Source: Devosia salina
GTDB lineage: Bacteria; Pseudomonadota; Alphaproteobacteria; Rhizobiales; Devosiaceae
Assembly: GCF_019504385.1 (NCBI RefSeq)
Contig: NZ_CP080590.1
Coordinates: 3,959,501 to 4,023,500 of the forward strand
Direction: 5' to 3'
DNA: 64,000 nucleotides
Part shown: piece by piece, positions 56,507 through 64,000 of the stretch
Layout of the letters: each line of letters starts with the position of its first letter
Numbering within the stretch: position 1 is the stretch's first letter
The notes under the pieces: generated by a model
Told to the model about the DNA's origin: nothing
Databases searched by the model: none
Seen by the model: the letters and a program-made list of their open reading frames with translations, nothing else
Made by a program: the position numbers and the translations under genes

Positions 56507-57888
56507 TCAGACTCGCCTCCTGGATTATCGGCAGCCTGGTCCTTGCCGGCATCGCCGCCTGGATCATTGCCCTGCCCGGCACCCTGACCCTGGAGCTGGC
56601 CGGCTATCGCATGCAGCCCAGGCTCGGCACGGCGGTGCTCATTCTGCTGGTCGCTGCGGCGGTTGTGATCCTGATCTGGGCCATTGTCCGTCGCATCATC
56701 GGTGCGCCGGGAGCCATGGCGCGGCGTCGCGCCACACGGCGGCGCGAACAGGGCGTCGAGGCATTGTCCGACGCAGTCATCGCCCTGCAATCGGGCGACC
56801 CGGCGCGTGCCCGTATCATGGCGCGCGAGGCCCAGGCCCGCCTGCCCGACAACGGCGCGGCGAGGCTCCTTGAAGCCCGAGCCGATCTGGCGCTTGGCGA
56901 CATGCCCGCAGCGCGCGAGCACTACCGCTCCCTGATCGCGAGCGAAAAGACAGCCGTGGCCGCCCTGACCGGACTTTACGACCAGGCCCGCGCCCAGAAC
57001 CGCCCCGAAGCCGCGCTCACCTTTGCCCGCAAGACGCTGACGCTGGCGCCGGAAACCGGCTGGGCCGGCCAGGCCGTGTTCGACGACCTGGCGCGGCGCG
57101 GCCAGTGGGCGGAAGCAGTGGCCATGGTCAATGCCGAATCCGCCACCAGCCGCGAAGACAAGGCCCGCAAGCGCCGCCGCCAGGCGGTGATCGAGACCGC
57201 CAGGGCCCGGGAAAGCGAAACCAGCCAGCCCAACAATGCCCTGGAACACGCGCTGACCGCTCTCAAGCTGCTGCCCGATTTCGTGCCGGCCGCGCTGATC
57301 GCGGCTCGCATCTATGCCAATCGCGGCGAAAGCCGCCGGGCGCAGAGCCTGCTGCGGCGCATCTGGCGCGCCACCGGCCATCCCGACATCGCCGCGCTCT
57401 ACGCCCATTCCCAACCCGGTGCTTCGGCGGTGGACCGTCTCAAGCGCCTGGGCGAGATCATCGAATTGCCCGCACCGCACCGGGCGGCCGCCATGGCCAT
57501 GGCCCGCGCCGCCATCGATGCCTATGACTGGCCCCGTGCGCGAGAGGCACTTGCGCCCTTTGCCGGCCCCGAAGCCACCCAGGGCGTCGCTACCCTTATG
57601 GCCGAGATCGAGGAAGGCCAGACCGGCGACCAGGGCAAGGCGCGCGAATGGCTGGCCCGTGCGGTGCGCGCGCCGCGCGATCCCGCCTGGACCGCCGACG
57701 GCATTGTCAGCGACGAATGGGAACCGGTTTCCCCGGTGACTGGACGGCTCGACGCCTTTGAATGGAAGGTGCCGGTGGCCAGCAATGCCCGGCCTGCGCC
57801 CCTGGCGGCGAGCGCCGCGCAGGCTGTGCCAGGCCTGCCGCCGGCCGAACCGCCCTTGCCCCTTGCATCGACCGAAAACGCCCAGTAA
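56503..57888 (+). CDS. hemY: HemY-type TPR protein of haem biosynthesis
   Basis: A 461-residue protein with two N-terminal transmembrane helices (about 4-26 and 44-66), a basic loop RRRATRRREQGVEAL, then tetratricopeptide-type helical repeats (about 85-400). This is the proteobacterial HemY_N/TPR protein, a membrane protein in late haem synthesis or its organisation, not the protoporphyrinogen oxidase also called HemY. Starts within the stop of the Mic60 gene (ATGA). Confidence 0.88.
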   Translation: MIRLASWIIGSLVLAGIAAWIIALPGTLTLELAGYRMQPRLGTAVLILLVAAAVVILIWAIVRRIIGAPGAMARRRATRRREQGVEALSDAVIALQSGDPARARIMAREAQARLPDNGAARLLEARADLALGDMPAAREHYRSLIASEKTAVAALTGLYDQARAQNRPEAALTFARKTLTLAPETGWAGQAVFDDLARRGQWAEAVAMVNAESATSREDKARKRRRQAVIETARARESETSQPNNALEHALTALKLLPDFVPAALIAARIYANRGESRRAQSLLRRIWRATGHPDIAALYAHSQPGASAVDRLKRLGEIIELPAPHRAAAMAMARAAIDAYDWPRAREALAPFAGPEATQGVATLMAEIEEGQTGDQGKAREWLARAVRAPRDPAWTADGIVSDEWEPVSPVTGRLDAFEWKVPVASNARPAPLAASAAQAVPGLPPAEPPLPLASTENAQ

Positions 57889-57891
57889 AAG
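57863..57891 (+). promoter_or_regulatory. Possible promoter of tRNA-Thr
   Basis: TTGCAT (57863-57868), 17-bp spacer, TAAAAG (57886-57891), about 35 bp before the tRNA. Weak match to consensus, overlapping the end of hemY. Confidence 0.3.
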
Positions 57892-57926
57892 ACCCGCCAT
57901 CCGAGCGGGCCAAGGCCCCTGTCGGC

Positions 57927-58002
57927 GCCGCAGTAGCTCAGTTGGTAGAGCACGTCATTCGTAATGATGGGGTCGGGGGTTCGAGTCCCTTCTGCGGCAC
58001 CA
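57927..58002 (+). tRNA. tRNA-Thr (anticodon CGT)
   Basis: A 76-nt tRNA including encoded CCA. Acceptor GCCGCAG/CTGCGGC, D-arm GCTCAGTTGGTAGAGC, anticodon arm CGTCA-TTCGTAA-TGATG with anticodon CGT (reads ACG), T-arm GGGGG-TTCGAGT-CCCTT. Located between hemY and the convergent FeeM-like gene, which ends 6 bp after it. Confidence 0.93.
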
Positions 58003-58008
58003 CTTCCT

Positions 58009-58764
58009 CTACACAGATCCCGAGATCCGTTCGAGCCGCTGGGCCAGGCGCGCCGTTGGCCGTATGGCCGGAATGGCCTGGCGACCGGGGGCAAAGAACT
58101 GCGCACGTTCTTCCGGCGTCGAATCGAAGAACGGGTAGCGGGATATCACCCGTGGATACATGACCGGGATATAGGAGGCGTAGAGGCAGACCGGAAAGGA
58201 GAGCTCGCCCCAATATCCGATCCCCGCCAATTGCGTTGAGCCGAAGACGCGCCGATAGAAGGCGGCATGTTCGGGGCGCACCGAGGAAATGCAGTAGGTC
58301 GCCTTGAAGTGCTCACAGGCCATGACCGCGGCCCGCAGGGTGAGATAGGGCAAGGCCGGATAGGCCAGCGAGGCCTCGTGATCGGCCGTGAAGCGGCTGG
58401 GATCGATATAGCTGCCGCCCTTTGCCAGAATGTCGCCCAGCACATCGGGCCAGATCGCCGCGCTCGGCGAGGTCGGGTTCTCCGGCGTCGCAATATGCAG
58501 CCGCACGGAACTCACCAGCGTGTCGTCGATATAGACGCCAAAGCAGTAGCAATTGTCCGCCTCGTCATAGGCGTCGCGGGTGATGCCCTGGGAATTGATC
58601 GGGATGAAGTCTTCGCGCCGATAGGCCTCGTAACGCAGCCTGTAGACGGGATCGAACTGGTCCTCGACGGACACGCGCCGAAAATGCACGCGGTCCAGAA
58701 GGTCGATCAGACTGGTGGCAAATCGCGAGGGGGTCCCCGCCGCCGTATCCATTGCCGCACTCAT
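58009..58764 (-). CDS. FeeM/autoinducer-synthase-like N-acyltransferase
   Basis: A 251-residue protein of the GNAT-related group that includes N-acyl amino acid synthase FeeM and LuxI-type synthases: FDPVYRLRYEAYRREDFIP, YDEADNCYCFGVYIDDTLVSSVRLHIAT, and YIDPSRFTADHEAS. These use acyl-ACP to acylate an amine. No LuxR partner is nearby; the next gene upstream is a GGDEF-EAL protein. Product unknown. Confidence 0.75.
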   Translation of the reverse strand: MSAAMDTAAGTPSRFATSLIDLLDRVHFRRVSVEDQFDPVYRLRYEAYRREDFIPINSQGITRDAYDEADNCYCFGVYIDDTLVSSVRLHIATPENPTSPSAAIWPDVLGDILAKGGSYIDPSRFTADHEASLAYPALPYLTLRAAVMACEHFKATYCISSVRPEHAAFYRRVFGSTQLAGIGYWGELSFPVCLYASYIPVMYPRVISRYPFFDSTPEERAQFFAPGRQAIPAIRPTARLAQRLERISGSV

Positions 58765-58800
58765 ATACAGATACCCATTACCCCGGTGGCTGGAGGCAGC

Positions 58801-58815
58801 TTAACCTTTTGTTAG
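58801..58815 (-). promoter_or_regulatory. CtrA-like site upstream of FeeM-like gene
   Basis: On the minus strand CTAA-CAAAAGG-TTAA (one mismatch to TTAA-N7-TTAA), 37-51 bp upstream of the FeeM-like gene. Two more TTAA elements 6 bp apart lie at 58896-58909. Confidence 0.4.
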
Positions 58816-58905
58816 GGATATCCGCATACGGAAAAATCACGATGGAACGGCCACTTAGGCGTTATTCTTCGTGAAAATTCATGGTTATCAAAGCGTTAAC
58901 GCAGG

Positions 58906-61221
58906 TTAACCATGTTTGCGTTTTGTCGAGGCCAGGGACGCCTTGCCATTGAGCCGGCCGATGAGCTCGGCAATGTCGCGCGCCGGCAGCGGCCGGCTGA
59001 AGAGATAGCCCTGCACCTGCTGTATGCCGGTATGCTCCAGCATGGCATTGAGCTGCTCTTCGGTCTCCACACCCTCCGCAACGACAGTCAGGTCCAGGTC
59101 GCGGCCCAACCGCGCCACATTGGCCAGGAGGCTGAGGGCGCGCTCGTCCCCGGCGATGTCCTGAACGAAGGACCGGTCGATCTTGAGCTTGGAGAATGGC
59201 AGGGCGCTGAGATAGCTCAGCGATGAATAGCCGGTTCCGAAATCGTCAAGCGCGATCGAGATGCCCCGCGCCGAAAGGCTCTGCAACACGCTCTGGGCCA
59301 GTTCGCGTTCCTCGATAACCGCCGTTTCGGTGACTTCGAGTTCGAGGCGCGATGGTGCCAGATCGGCCTCGCGCAGGGCTCTGTCCACCAGGCTCGGCAG
59401 GTCCAGGCCGCGGAAGTCCCGGGCGGACACATTGACCGCGACGCCGATATCGCCGGACCACTGGCTGCATTGCGCCACCGCACTGCGCACCACGAAGTCC
59501 GTAATCTGGGAAATGATGCCCATTTCCTCGGCCAGCGGAATGAACGTGGTCGGGGCGATGGCGCCCAGTTCGGGATGGGTCCAACGCGCCAGCGCCTCGC
59601 AGGAGACGACCCTGCGGCTGTCAATATCGAGCAGCGGCTGGAACACCAGGGTCAGCGCGTCGGCCGCAACCGCATCGCGCAGATCCGTCTTGAGACGCTG
59701 ACGATAATGGTAGTCGATATCCATCTGCGCGTGGAAGAACTGGCTGCGCCCCTTGCCCTCTCCCTTGGCGGCATAGAGCGCCAGATCCGCCTTGGTCATC
59801 AGCTCGTCCAGTTCGTCCTGGCTGGCAGGACTGGTCACCACGCCGATGCTGACCTGGGCCGAGAGCTGGTGGCCGTCGAGCACGAAAGGCTCCTGGAAGG
59901 CATCCAGCACGCTTTGCGCGTCCGCGCGGGCACGCTCGGGATCATTGCCCGACAGGGCGATGAATTCATCCCCGCCCAGGCGCGCCAGCGTGGTGCCCTT
60001 GGGCAGGGTTTCGCGCAGGCGATTTGCCGCCTGGCGCAGCAATTTGTCGCCGACCACGTGCCCGAAGCTGTCATTGACGTGCTTGAACTCGTCGATATCG
60101 AAGATCATCAGCGCGCTGGGCGAATCGGTTGCAGCGCGAGTCTCGAGCTCCTCGAGCGCCAGCTCGCCAAAATGGCTGCGGTTGGGCAGATTGGTCAGCG
60201 TGTCGTGGCGGGCCATGAAGCTGATGCGCTCCTGGGCCTCAACGCGCTCGCTGATATCCTCGAACAGCAGCACGCTGCGCTTGTCGCGGGAACTCACGGT
60301 CACTTCGTAATATCGACCCGGACTGAGCGAGAGCAGAACCTTTCCAGAGGCGCGGCGGGCAATCATGCTGGCGAGCTGCTCGACTGCCGTGCGCGGCACC
60401 CGGTCGGTGGTGCCAAGCGCGGCAAGCACCGAACCGAAGGGTTGATTGGCCAGTTGCCCGATCCCCAACATGGCAAAGACGCCATTGGCGCGCTCATTGG
60501 CCACCGTGACGACGCCGTTCTCGTCGAGCATGCAGAGACCATGCTCGAGCGTGGTGATGGCAATATCGAGCTCGGCGGCGAGGCGCGAGGCTTCTTCGCG
60601 CCCATGCACGGCAGCCAGCAGAATGGCCCTGATGTCCCCTGCGAGCTTGCGGAAGCTGATGAGCATGACCGCCAGCATGGCTGCAAGGACGATGTGATTG
60701 AGGTCGCCCAGCATCACATAGCCAATCGAGAGCGGGATGATCACCAGGCTGACCTGGATGGTGACCAGCCGGTCGAGGCCGAAATTGCGGGCCACGATGC
60801 CGACGGTGACGGCAATGGTGATCGAGGCACTGGAAAGCTCGGCAAAGGGGTCCTGCACGAAACCCATGGAGATCAGGCACCACAGGCCATAGGTCAGCGC
60901 GAGGGCCCCACCGGTCCACACCGCCCTGGTTTCCCAATGCTCTGCACCACTGATGTCGTCATCTGCAATGGCGGCGCGCCGAAAGGCGCGCATATTGGCG
61001 TCACGCACGAAACCGATCACCAGAAAGGTGACGGTGATGACGTAAAGAGGGACGGACTGGTTGCTATAGGCGGCAAGACCCGAGGTTATGGCGGTGGCGA
61101 ACACGCCGCCAAGCATCGCCATCCGGTCTCCATAGACCGAGCGGACGATGGACACATAGTCCAGGGCTGGCATTGTCTTTCGGGCTGAGTTCAGCACGGA
61201 ACTTTCCTCTTGCCATGCCAT
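58906..61221 (-). CDS. Membrane GGDEF-EAL cyclic-di-GMP protein
   Basis: A 771-residue protein. N-terminal membrane part with about five helices (45-205), a PAS-like sensor (about 225-330), a GGDEF domain (about 345-510) with IFDIDEFKHVNDSFGH and RLGGDEF, and an EAL domain (about 525-760) with CEALARW, NVSARDF, DDFGTGYSSLSYL and AEGVETEEQ. Both active sites look intact, so it may make and degrade cyclic di-GMP. Start: ATG at 61221; a GTG at 61197 has a better ribosome site (GAGG 8 nt upstream). Confidence 0.9.
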   Translation of the reverse strand: MAWQEESSVLNSARKTMPALDYVSIVRSVYGDRMAMLGGVFATAITSGLAAYSNQSVPLYVITVTFLVIGFVRDANMRAFRRAAIADDDISGAEHWETRAVWTGGALALTYGLWCLISMGFVQDPFAELSSASITIAVTVGIVARNFGLDRLVTIQVSLVIIPLSIGYVMLGDLNHIVLAAMLAVMLISFRKLAGDIRAILLAAVHGREEASRLAAELDIAITTLEHGLCMLDENGVVTVANERANGVFAMLGIGQLANQPFGSVLAALGTTDRVPRTAVEQLASMIARRASGKVLLSLSPGRYYEVTVSSRDKRSVLLFEDISERVEAQERISFMARHDTLTNLPNRSHFGELALEELETRAATDSPSALMIFDIDEFKHVNDSFGHVVGDKLLRQAANRLRETLPKGTTLARLGGDEFIALSGNDPERARADAQSVLDAFQEPFVLDGHQLSAQVSIGVVTSPASQDELDELMTKADLALYAAKGEGKGRSQFFHAQMDIDYHYRQRLKTDLRDAVAADALTLVFQPLLDIDSRRVVSCEALARWTHPELGAIAPTTFIPLAEEMGIISQITDFVVRSAVAQCSQWSGDIGVAVNVSARDFRGLDLPSLVDRALREADLAPSRLELEVTETAVIEERELAQSVLQSLSARGISIALDDFGTGYSSLSYLSALPFSKLKIDRSFVQDIAGDERALSLLANVARLGRDLDLTVVAEGVETEEQLNAMLEHTGIQQVQGYLFSRPLPARDIAELIGRLNGKASLASTKRKHG

Positions 61222-61393
61222 TTGGGGGGGCGAGCCCTTAACAAGCCCTTGCGGGCACGGCCCACCGTGCCGGTGATTCGGTTTGAGGCTGAATGGCAGG
61301 TTAATATTCGACAGTCCCGCCTATGCTGTCGCCGCTGGAGCGATCGGTGGAGCTCCGCGTTGCGTTATGGACAGGCTGATTGTGGAGGAGACC

Positions 61394-61684
61394 ATGGTGG
61401 AGAAATTGTCGACTGCTGCGCGCCAGGAGGCATTGGCCGAACTCGGCGGCTGGTCCTATGACGCGGATGCCGATGCCCTGGTGCGGGAATACAAGTTCAG
61501 GGATTTCTCGGCAGCCTTCGCCTTCATGACCCGGGTCGCCCTGCTGGCCGAAAAGGCCGGGCACCACCCGGACTGGTCCAATGTGTACAACACCGTCTCG
61601 ATCCGCCTCTCGACCCATGACGCCGGGGGGCTGAGCGAAAAGGATGTTGATCTTGCCCGACGCATCGACGCCCTGGGGGCCTGA
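61394..61684 (+). CDS. Pterin-4a-carbinolamine dehydratase
   Basis: A 96-residue enzyme that dehydrates 4a-hydroxytetrahydropterin in recycling of the aromatic amino acid hydroxylase cofactor. Family motifs: ELGGWSYDADADALVREYKFRDFSAAFAFMTRVALLAEKAGHHPDWSNVYNTVSIRLSTHDAGGLSEKDVDLA (within it, GHHPDWSNVYN holds the catalytic histidines). GGAGGAG 4 nt before the ATG fixes the start. Confidence 0.92.
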   Translation: MVEKLSTAARQEALAELGGWSYDADADALVREYKFRDFSAAFAFMTRVALLAEKAGHHPDWSNVYNTVSIRLSTHDAGGLSEKDVDLARRIDALGA

Positions 61685-61711
61685 CCCGCTCCAGCCGCGC
61701 GATGAAACGAC

Positions 61712-64000
61712 TTAGTGGAAATTGCGGCCATTGGGCATGGCGGCATAGGCGCGGCGCCGCGCCATTTCCACTTCCCGCACGGCAATGCGATCGCGACTCT
61801 GGCTGCCGGGCGGGCCTGACTTGCCTTCGTCGGCCCGGGCCATTGCGGCATCGCCAATATCCTTGCCATGCGAAAGATCGAGCAGATGCGGGGTGAGATC
61901 GGTCATGTCCTGGGCAATGATATGAATGACACCCTGCTCGGACTGCACCTTGCCGCGCACCGCCAGCATGCGACTCGAGAGCAGGACCTTGCGCAACCGG
62001 TCATCCTGGAACAGCTTGGGCCAGACCACGATATTGGCCACCCCGGTCTCGTCTTCGAGCGTCACGAAAATCACCCCACTCGCCGTGCCGGGGCGCTGGC
62101 GCACCAGTACCAGCCCGGCCACCTCCACCACGATGTCATTGGCAATGCCGGCAAGATTGTCCGCCCGCGTGGTTCCTCGCGCCATCAGCATGGGTCTGAG
62201 AAACCCGACCGGATGCCCCTTGAGCGAAAGCGAGAGCGTTGCATAGTCATGGATGACCTCCTCGCCCGGTTGCATCGGCGGCAGGCCGGCGGGCTCTTCG
62301 GCCAGCGCGACTGCGGGGGTTTCGGCAGCGGCAAAGAGCGGCAGGGTCTCCGCGCCATGCGTGCCCACCAGCCCCTTGACCGCCCAGAGCGCGTCGCGGC
62401 GGTTGAGCCCCATCGAGGCAAAGGCATCGGCCCGGGCCAGCTTTTCGAGGCTGGCAATGGGTACCCCGGTGCGCAGCCATAGATCGCGGACGGACTTGTA
62501 GCCCGCCCCGCGCCGCGCCACGATGCGGTTGATGTCGTTTTCGGCCAGGCCCTCGACAAAGCGCAGGCCCAGGCGGATGGCCCGGTTCGAAAGGATATCG
62601 CCCGCCATGTCGGCGTGGCGCTGCCAGAGATGATCGGCGGCCCGGTGTTCGGAGGCCTCCAGCACGCATTCCAGCTCGGACAGGTTGACATCGGCCTCGC
62701 GCATTTCGACGCCGTGCTCGCGCACATCGCGCACGATCTGGCTGGGCGCATAGAACCCCATGGGCTGGGAATTGAGCAGCGCGCAGGCAAAGACATCGGG
62801 GTAATGGCACTTGAACCAGCACGAGGCATAGACCAGAAGCGCGAAACTGGCCGCGTGGCTTTCGGGAAAGCCATATTCGGCAAAGCCCTGAATCTGGGCA
62901 AAGCTCTGCTTGGCAAAGGCCAGATCATAGCCATTGCCCACCATGCCGGCGATGAACTCCTCGCCGAACTGGGCAATCCTGCCGGTGCGCCGCCAGGCCG
63001 CCATGGCGCGGCGCAGCTGGTCGGCCTTGCCCGGTGAAAACCCGGCCCCGACAATGGCGATCTGCATGGCCTGCTCCTGAAACAGAGGCACGCCCAGTGT
63101 CCGTTCCAGGACATCGGCCAGGGCCGCGCTGGGATACTCGACCTTTTCCAGCCCCTGCCGGCGCCGCAGATAGGGATGCACCATATCGCCCTGGATGGGA
63201 CCGGGCCGGACGATCGCGACCTCGATCACCAGGTCATAGAAGCGCGCCGGTTTCAGGCGCGGCAGCATGCTCATCTGCGCCCGGCTCTCGATCTGGAACA
63301 CGCCCAGCGTGTCGGCCCGCTGGATCATGGCATAGACCCGCTCCCTGTCCATCGGCCCATCGCCGGTCTCTTCGGCCAGAAGATCCACCAGCCGCAGATC
63401 CTGTCCGTAATGGACATGGAGGAGCTCGAAGGCGCGCCGCAGGCAGGAAAGCATGCCCAAAGCGAGGATATCGACCTTGAGGATGCCCAGGGCATCGATA
63501 TCGTCCTTGTTCCATTCGATGATGGAGCGGCTGTCCATGGCCGACTGGCCGATGGGGACGAGGCTTTCGAGCGAATCGCGGGTGATGACGAAGCCGCCCA
63601 CATGCTGGCTGAGATGGCGGGGGAAGCCCTTGAGCACCTTGACCACCTCGAACATCTGCGCCAGCACCGGGTCGTCGGGATTGAGCCCCAGCCCAACCAG
63701 ATCCTTGAGATTGACCGAACTACCCCAGCCCCAGTGCAGCTGGTTGAAGGCGGCAATGGTGTCGTCGGAGACCCCGAACACCTTGGCGCTTTCGCGAATG
63801 GCGCTTTTCGAGCGATAGCAGATCACATTGGCCGTCAGCCCGGTGCGGCGCCCGCCATATTTCTCATAGACATATTGCATCACCTCCTCGCGCCGCTCGT
63901 GCTCGAAATCGACGTCGATATCGGGCGGTTCGTCCCGCTCGGTGGAGATGAAGCGGCCAAACACCAGATTGGCCTTGGCCGGGTCGACTTCGGTGATTTC
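61712..64000 (-). CDS. dnaE2: Error-prone DNA polymerase DnaE2 (ImuC), 3' part
   Basis: The C-terminal 762 residues of an alpha-type polymerase; the gene continues past the right edge (a full protein is about 1,080-1,130 residues). PPDIDVDFEHERREEV carries catalytic acidic residues, followed by YGGRRTGLTANVICYRSKSAIRE and the helix-hairpin-helix and OB-fold regions. DnaE2 acts with ImuA and ImuB in SOS translesion synthesis; those genes would lie outside. The lack of a beta-clamp-like end and the sequence LFQEQAMQIAIVGAGFSPGKADQLRRAMA distinguish it from replicative DnaE1. The C-terminal tail RRAYAAMPNGRNFH is usual for the family. Confidence 0.9.
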   Translation of the reverse strand, partial: EITEVDPAKANLVFGRFISTERDEPPDIDVDFEHERREEVMQYVYEKYGGRRTGLTANVICYRSKSAIRESAKVFGVSDDTIAAFNQLHWGWGSSVNLKDLVGLGLNPDDPVLAQMFEVVKVLKGFPRHLSQHVGGFVITRDSLESLVPIGQSAMDSRSIIEWNKDDIDALGILKVDILALGMLSCLRRAFELLHVHYGQDLRLVDLLAEETGDGPMDRERVYAMIQRADTLGVFQIESRAQMSMLPRLKPARFYDLVIEVAIVRPGPIQGDMVHPYLRRRQGLEKVEYPSAALADVLERTLGVPLFQEQAMQIAIVGAGFSPGKADQLRRAMAAWRRTGRIAQFGEEFIAGMVGNGYDLAFAKQSFAQIQGFAEYGFPESHAASFALLVYASCWFKCHYPDVFACALLNSQPMGFYAPSQIVRDVREHGVEMREADVNLSELECVLEASEHRAADHLWQRHADMAGDILSNRAIRLGLRFVEGLAENDINRIVARRGAGYKSVRDLWLRTGVPIASLEKLARADAFASMGLNRRDALWAVKGLVGTHGAETLPLFAAAETPAVALAEEPAGLPPMQPGEEVIHDYATLSLSLKGHPVGFLRPMLMARGTTRADNLAGIANDIVVEVAGLVLVRQRPGTASGVIFVTLEDETGVANIVVWPKLFQDDRLRKVLLSSRMLAVRGKVQSEQGVIHIIAQDMTDLTPHLLDLSHGKDIGDAAMARADEGKSGPPGSQSRDRIAVREVEMARRRAYAAMPNGRNFH

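Noticed and set aside
55573..57900. 775-codon open frame on the minus strand under the Mic60 and hemY genes
   Set aside because: Both sense-strand genes are supported by domains and operon structure; the antisense frame has low-complexity composition and no family match.
57891..57911. CCCGC/GCGGG hairpin after hemY as a terminator
   Set aside because: Short stem without a T-tract, and the tRNA follows directly.
57927..58815. tRNA-Thr as an integration site of a genomic island
   Set aside because: No integrase, no direct repeat of the tRNA 3' end found nearby, and downstream genes look native in composition.

Overview
The window is a high-G+C chromosomal segment of an alphaproteobacterium, most likely Hyphomicrobiales (Rhizobiales) and plausibly Devosia or a relative. 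This is inferred from gene content and order: sdhC-sdhD-sdhA...sdhB, dapF-mtaB-ftsY followed by the septation protein gene, tsaD-gpsA-YciI-EVE divergent from hemC-hemD-Mic60-hemY, type-2 argC, dnaE2, and CtrA-like TTAA-N7-TTAA sites. Most of it is core housekeeping DNA. I see no prophage, insertion sequence, CRISPR array or plasmid gene.

Layout. 0-4.4 kb: xerC, a DMT transporter, a secreted protein of six Cys-containing repeats, and one orphan gene that looks lower in G+C. 4.4-9.4 kb: the succinate dehydrogenase operon on the minus strand, with a lipoprotein, a small secreted protein and a possible 44-residue ORF between sdhA and sdhB. 9.6-17.7 kb: a chemoreceptor, nudK, a beta carbonic anhydrase, two small secreted EF-hand proteins, a second DMT transporter, and asd preceded by a Thr-rich short ORF that looks like an attenuator leader. 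17.8-26 kb: a BaiN/HI0933-type flavoprotein, a PagL-like outer-membrane protein, a luciferase-like oxidoreductase, a diguanylate cyclase, a two-gene membrane operon under a perfect CtrA-type site, and a Gfo/Idh/MocA oxidoreductase. 26-32 kb: a TetR/SDR divergent pair with a palindromic operator, tRNA-Ala(CGC), a FadR-type regulator, an M20 peptidase, deoD and a HEAT-like protein. 32-41 kb: argC, leuD, leuB, rpsP and ffh, with GNAT, RidA, CPBP protease, homocysteine methyltransferase and TetR genes between leuD and leuB. 41-46 kb: a P-loop kinase, a soluble chemoreceptor, and an operon of a JmjC/cupin-like protein with a BioF2/CelD-like acetyltransferase. 46-58 kb: dapF-mtaB-ftsY-ispZ, then tsaD-gpsA-YciI-EVE and hemC-hemD-Mic60-hemY, then tRNA-Thr(CGT). 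58-64 kb: a FeeM/autoinducer-synthase-like protein, a GGDEF-EAL protein, a pterin carbinolamine dehydratase, and the 3' part of dnaE2 running off the right edge.

How the genes relate. asd and dapF (lysine/threonine/methionine), argC, leuB and leuD are amino-acid biosynthesis genes. rpsP, ffh, ftsY, mtaB, tsaD and the two tRNAs serve translation and protein targeting. hemC, hemD and hemY-Mic60 link haem synthesis with membrane organisation. Two chemoreceptors, a GGDEF protein and a GGDEF-EAL protein make the window fairly rich in signalling, and several of these genes have CtrA-like sites upstream.

Intergenic DNA holds several kinds of palindromic dispersed repeat. One roughly 110-118 bp structured element occurs twice, near 12.4-12.5 kb and 49.5 kb. 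The most interesting leads are the asd leader/attenuator, the CtrA-associated membrane operon, the non-canonical sdh cluster, the JmjC-like/acetyltransferase operon, and the composite repeat element.
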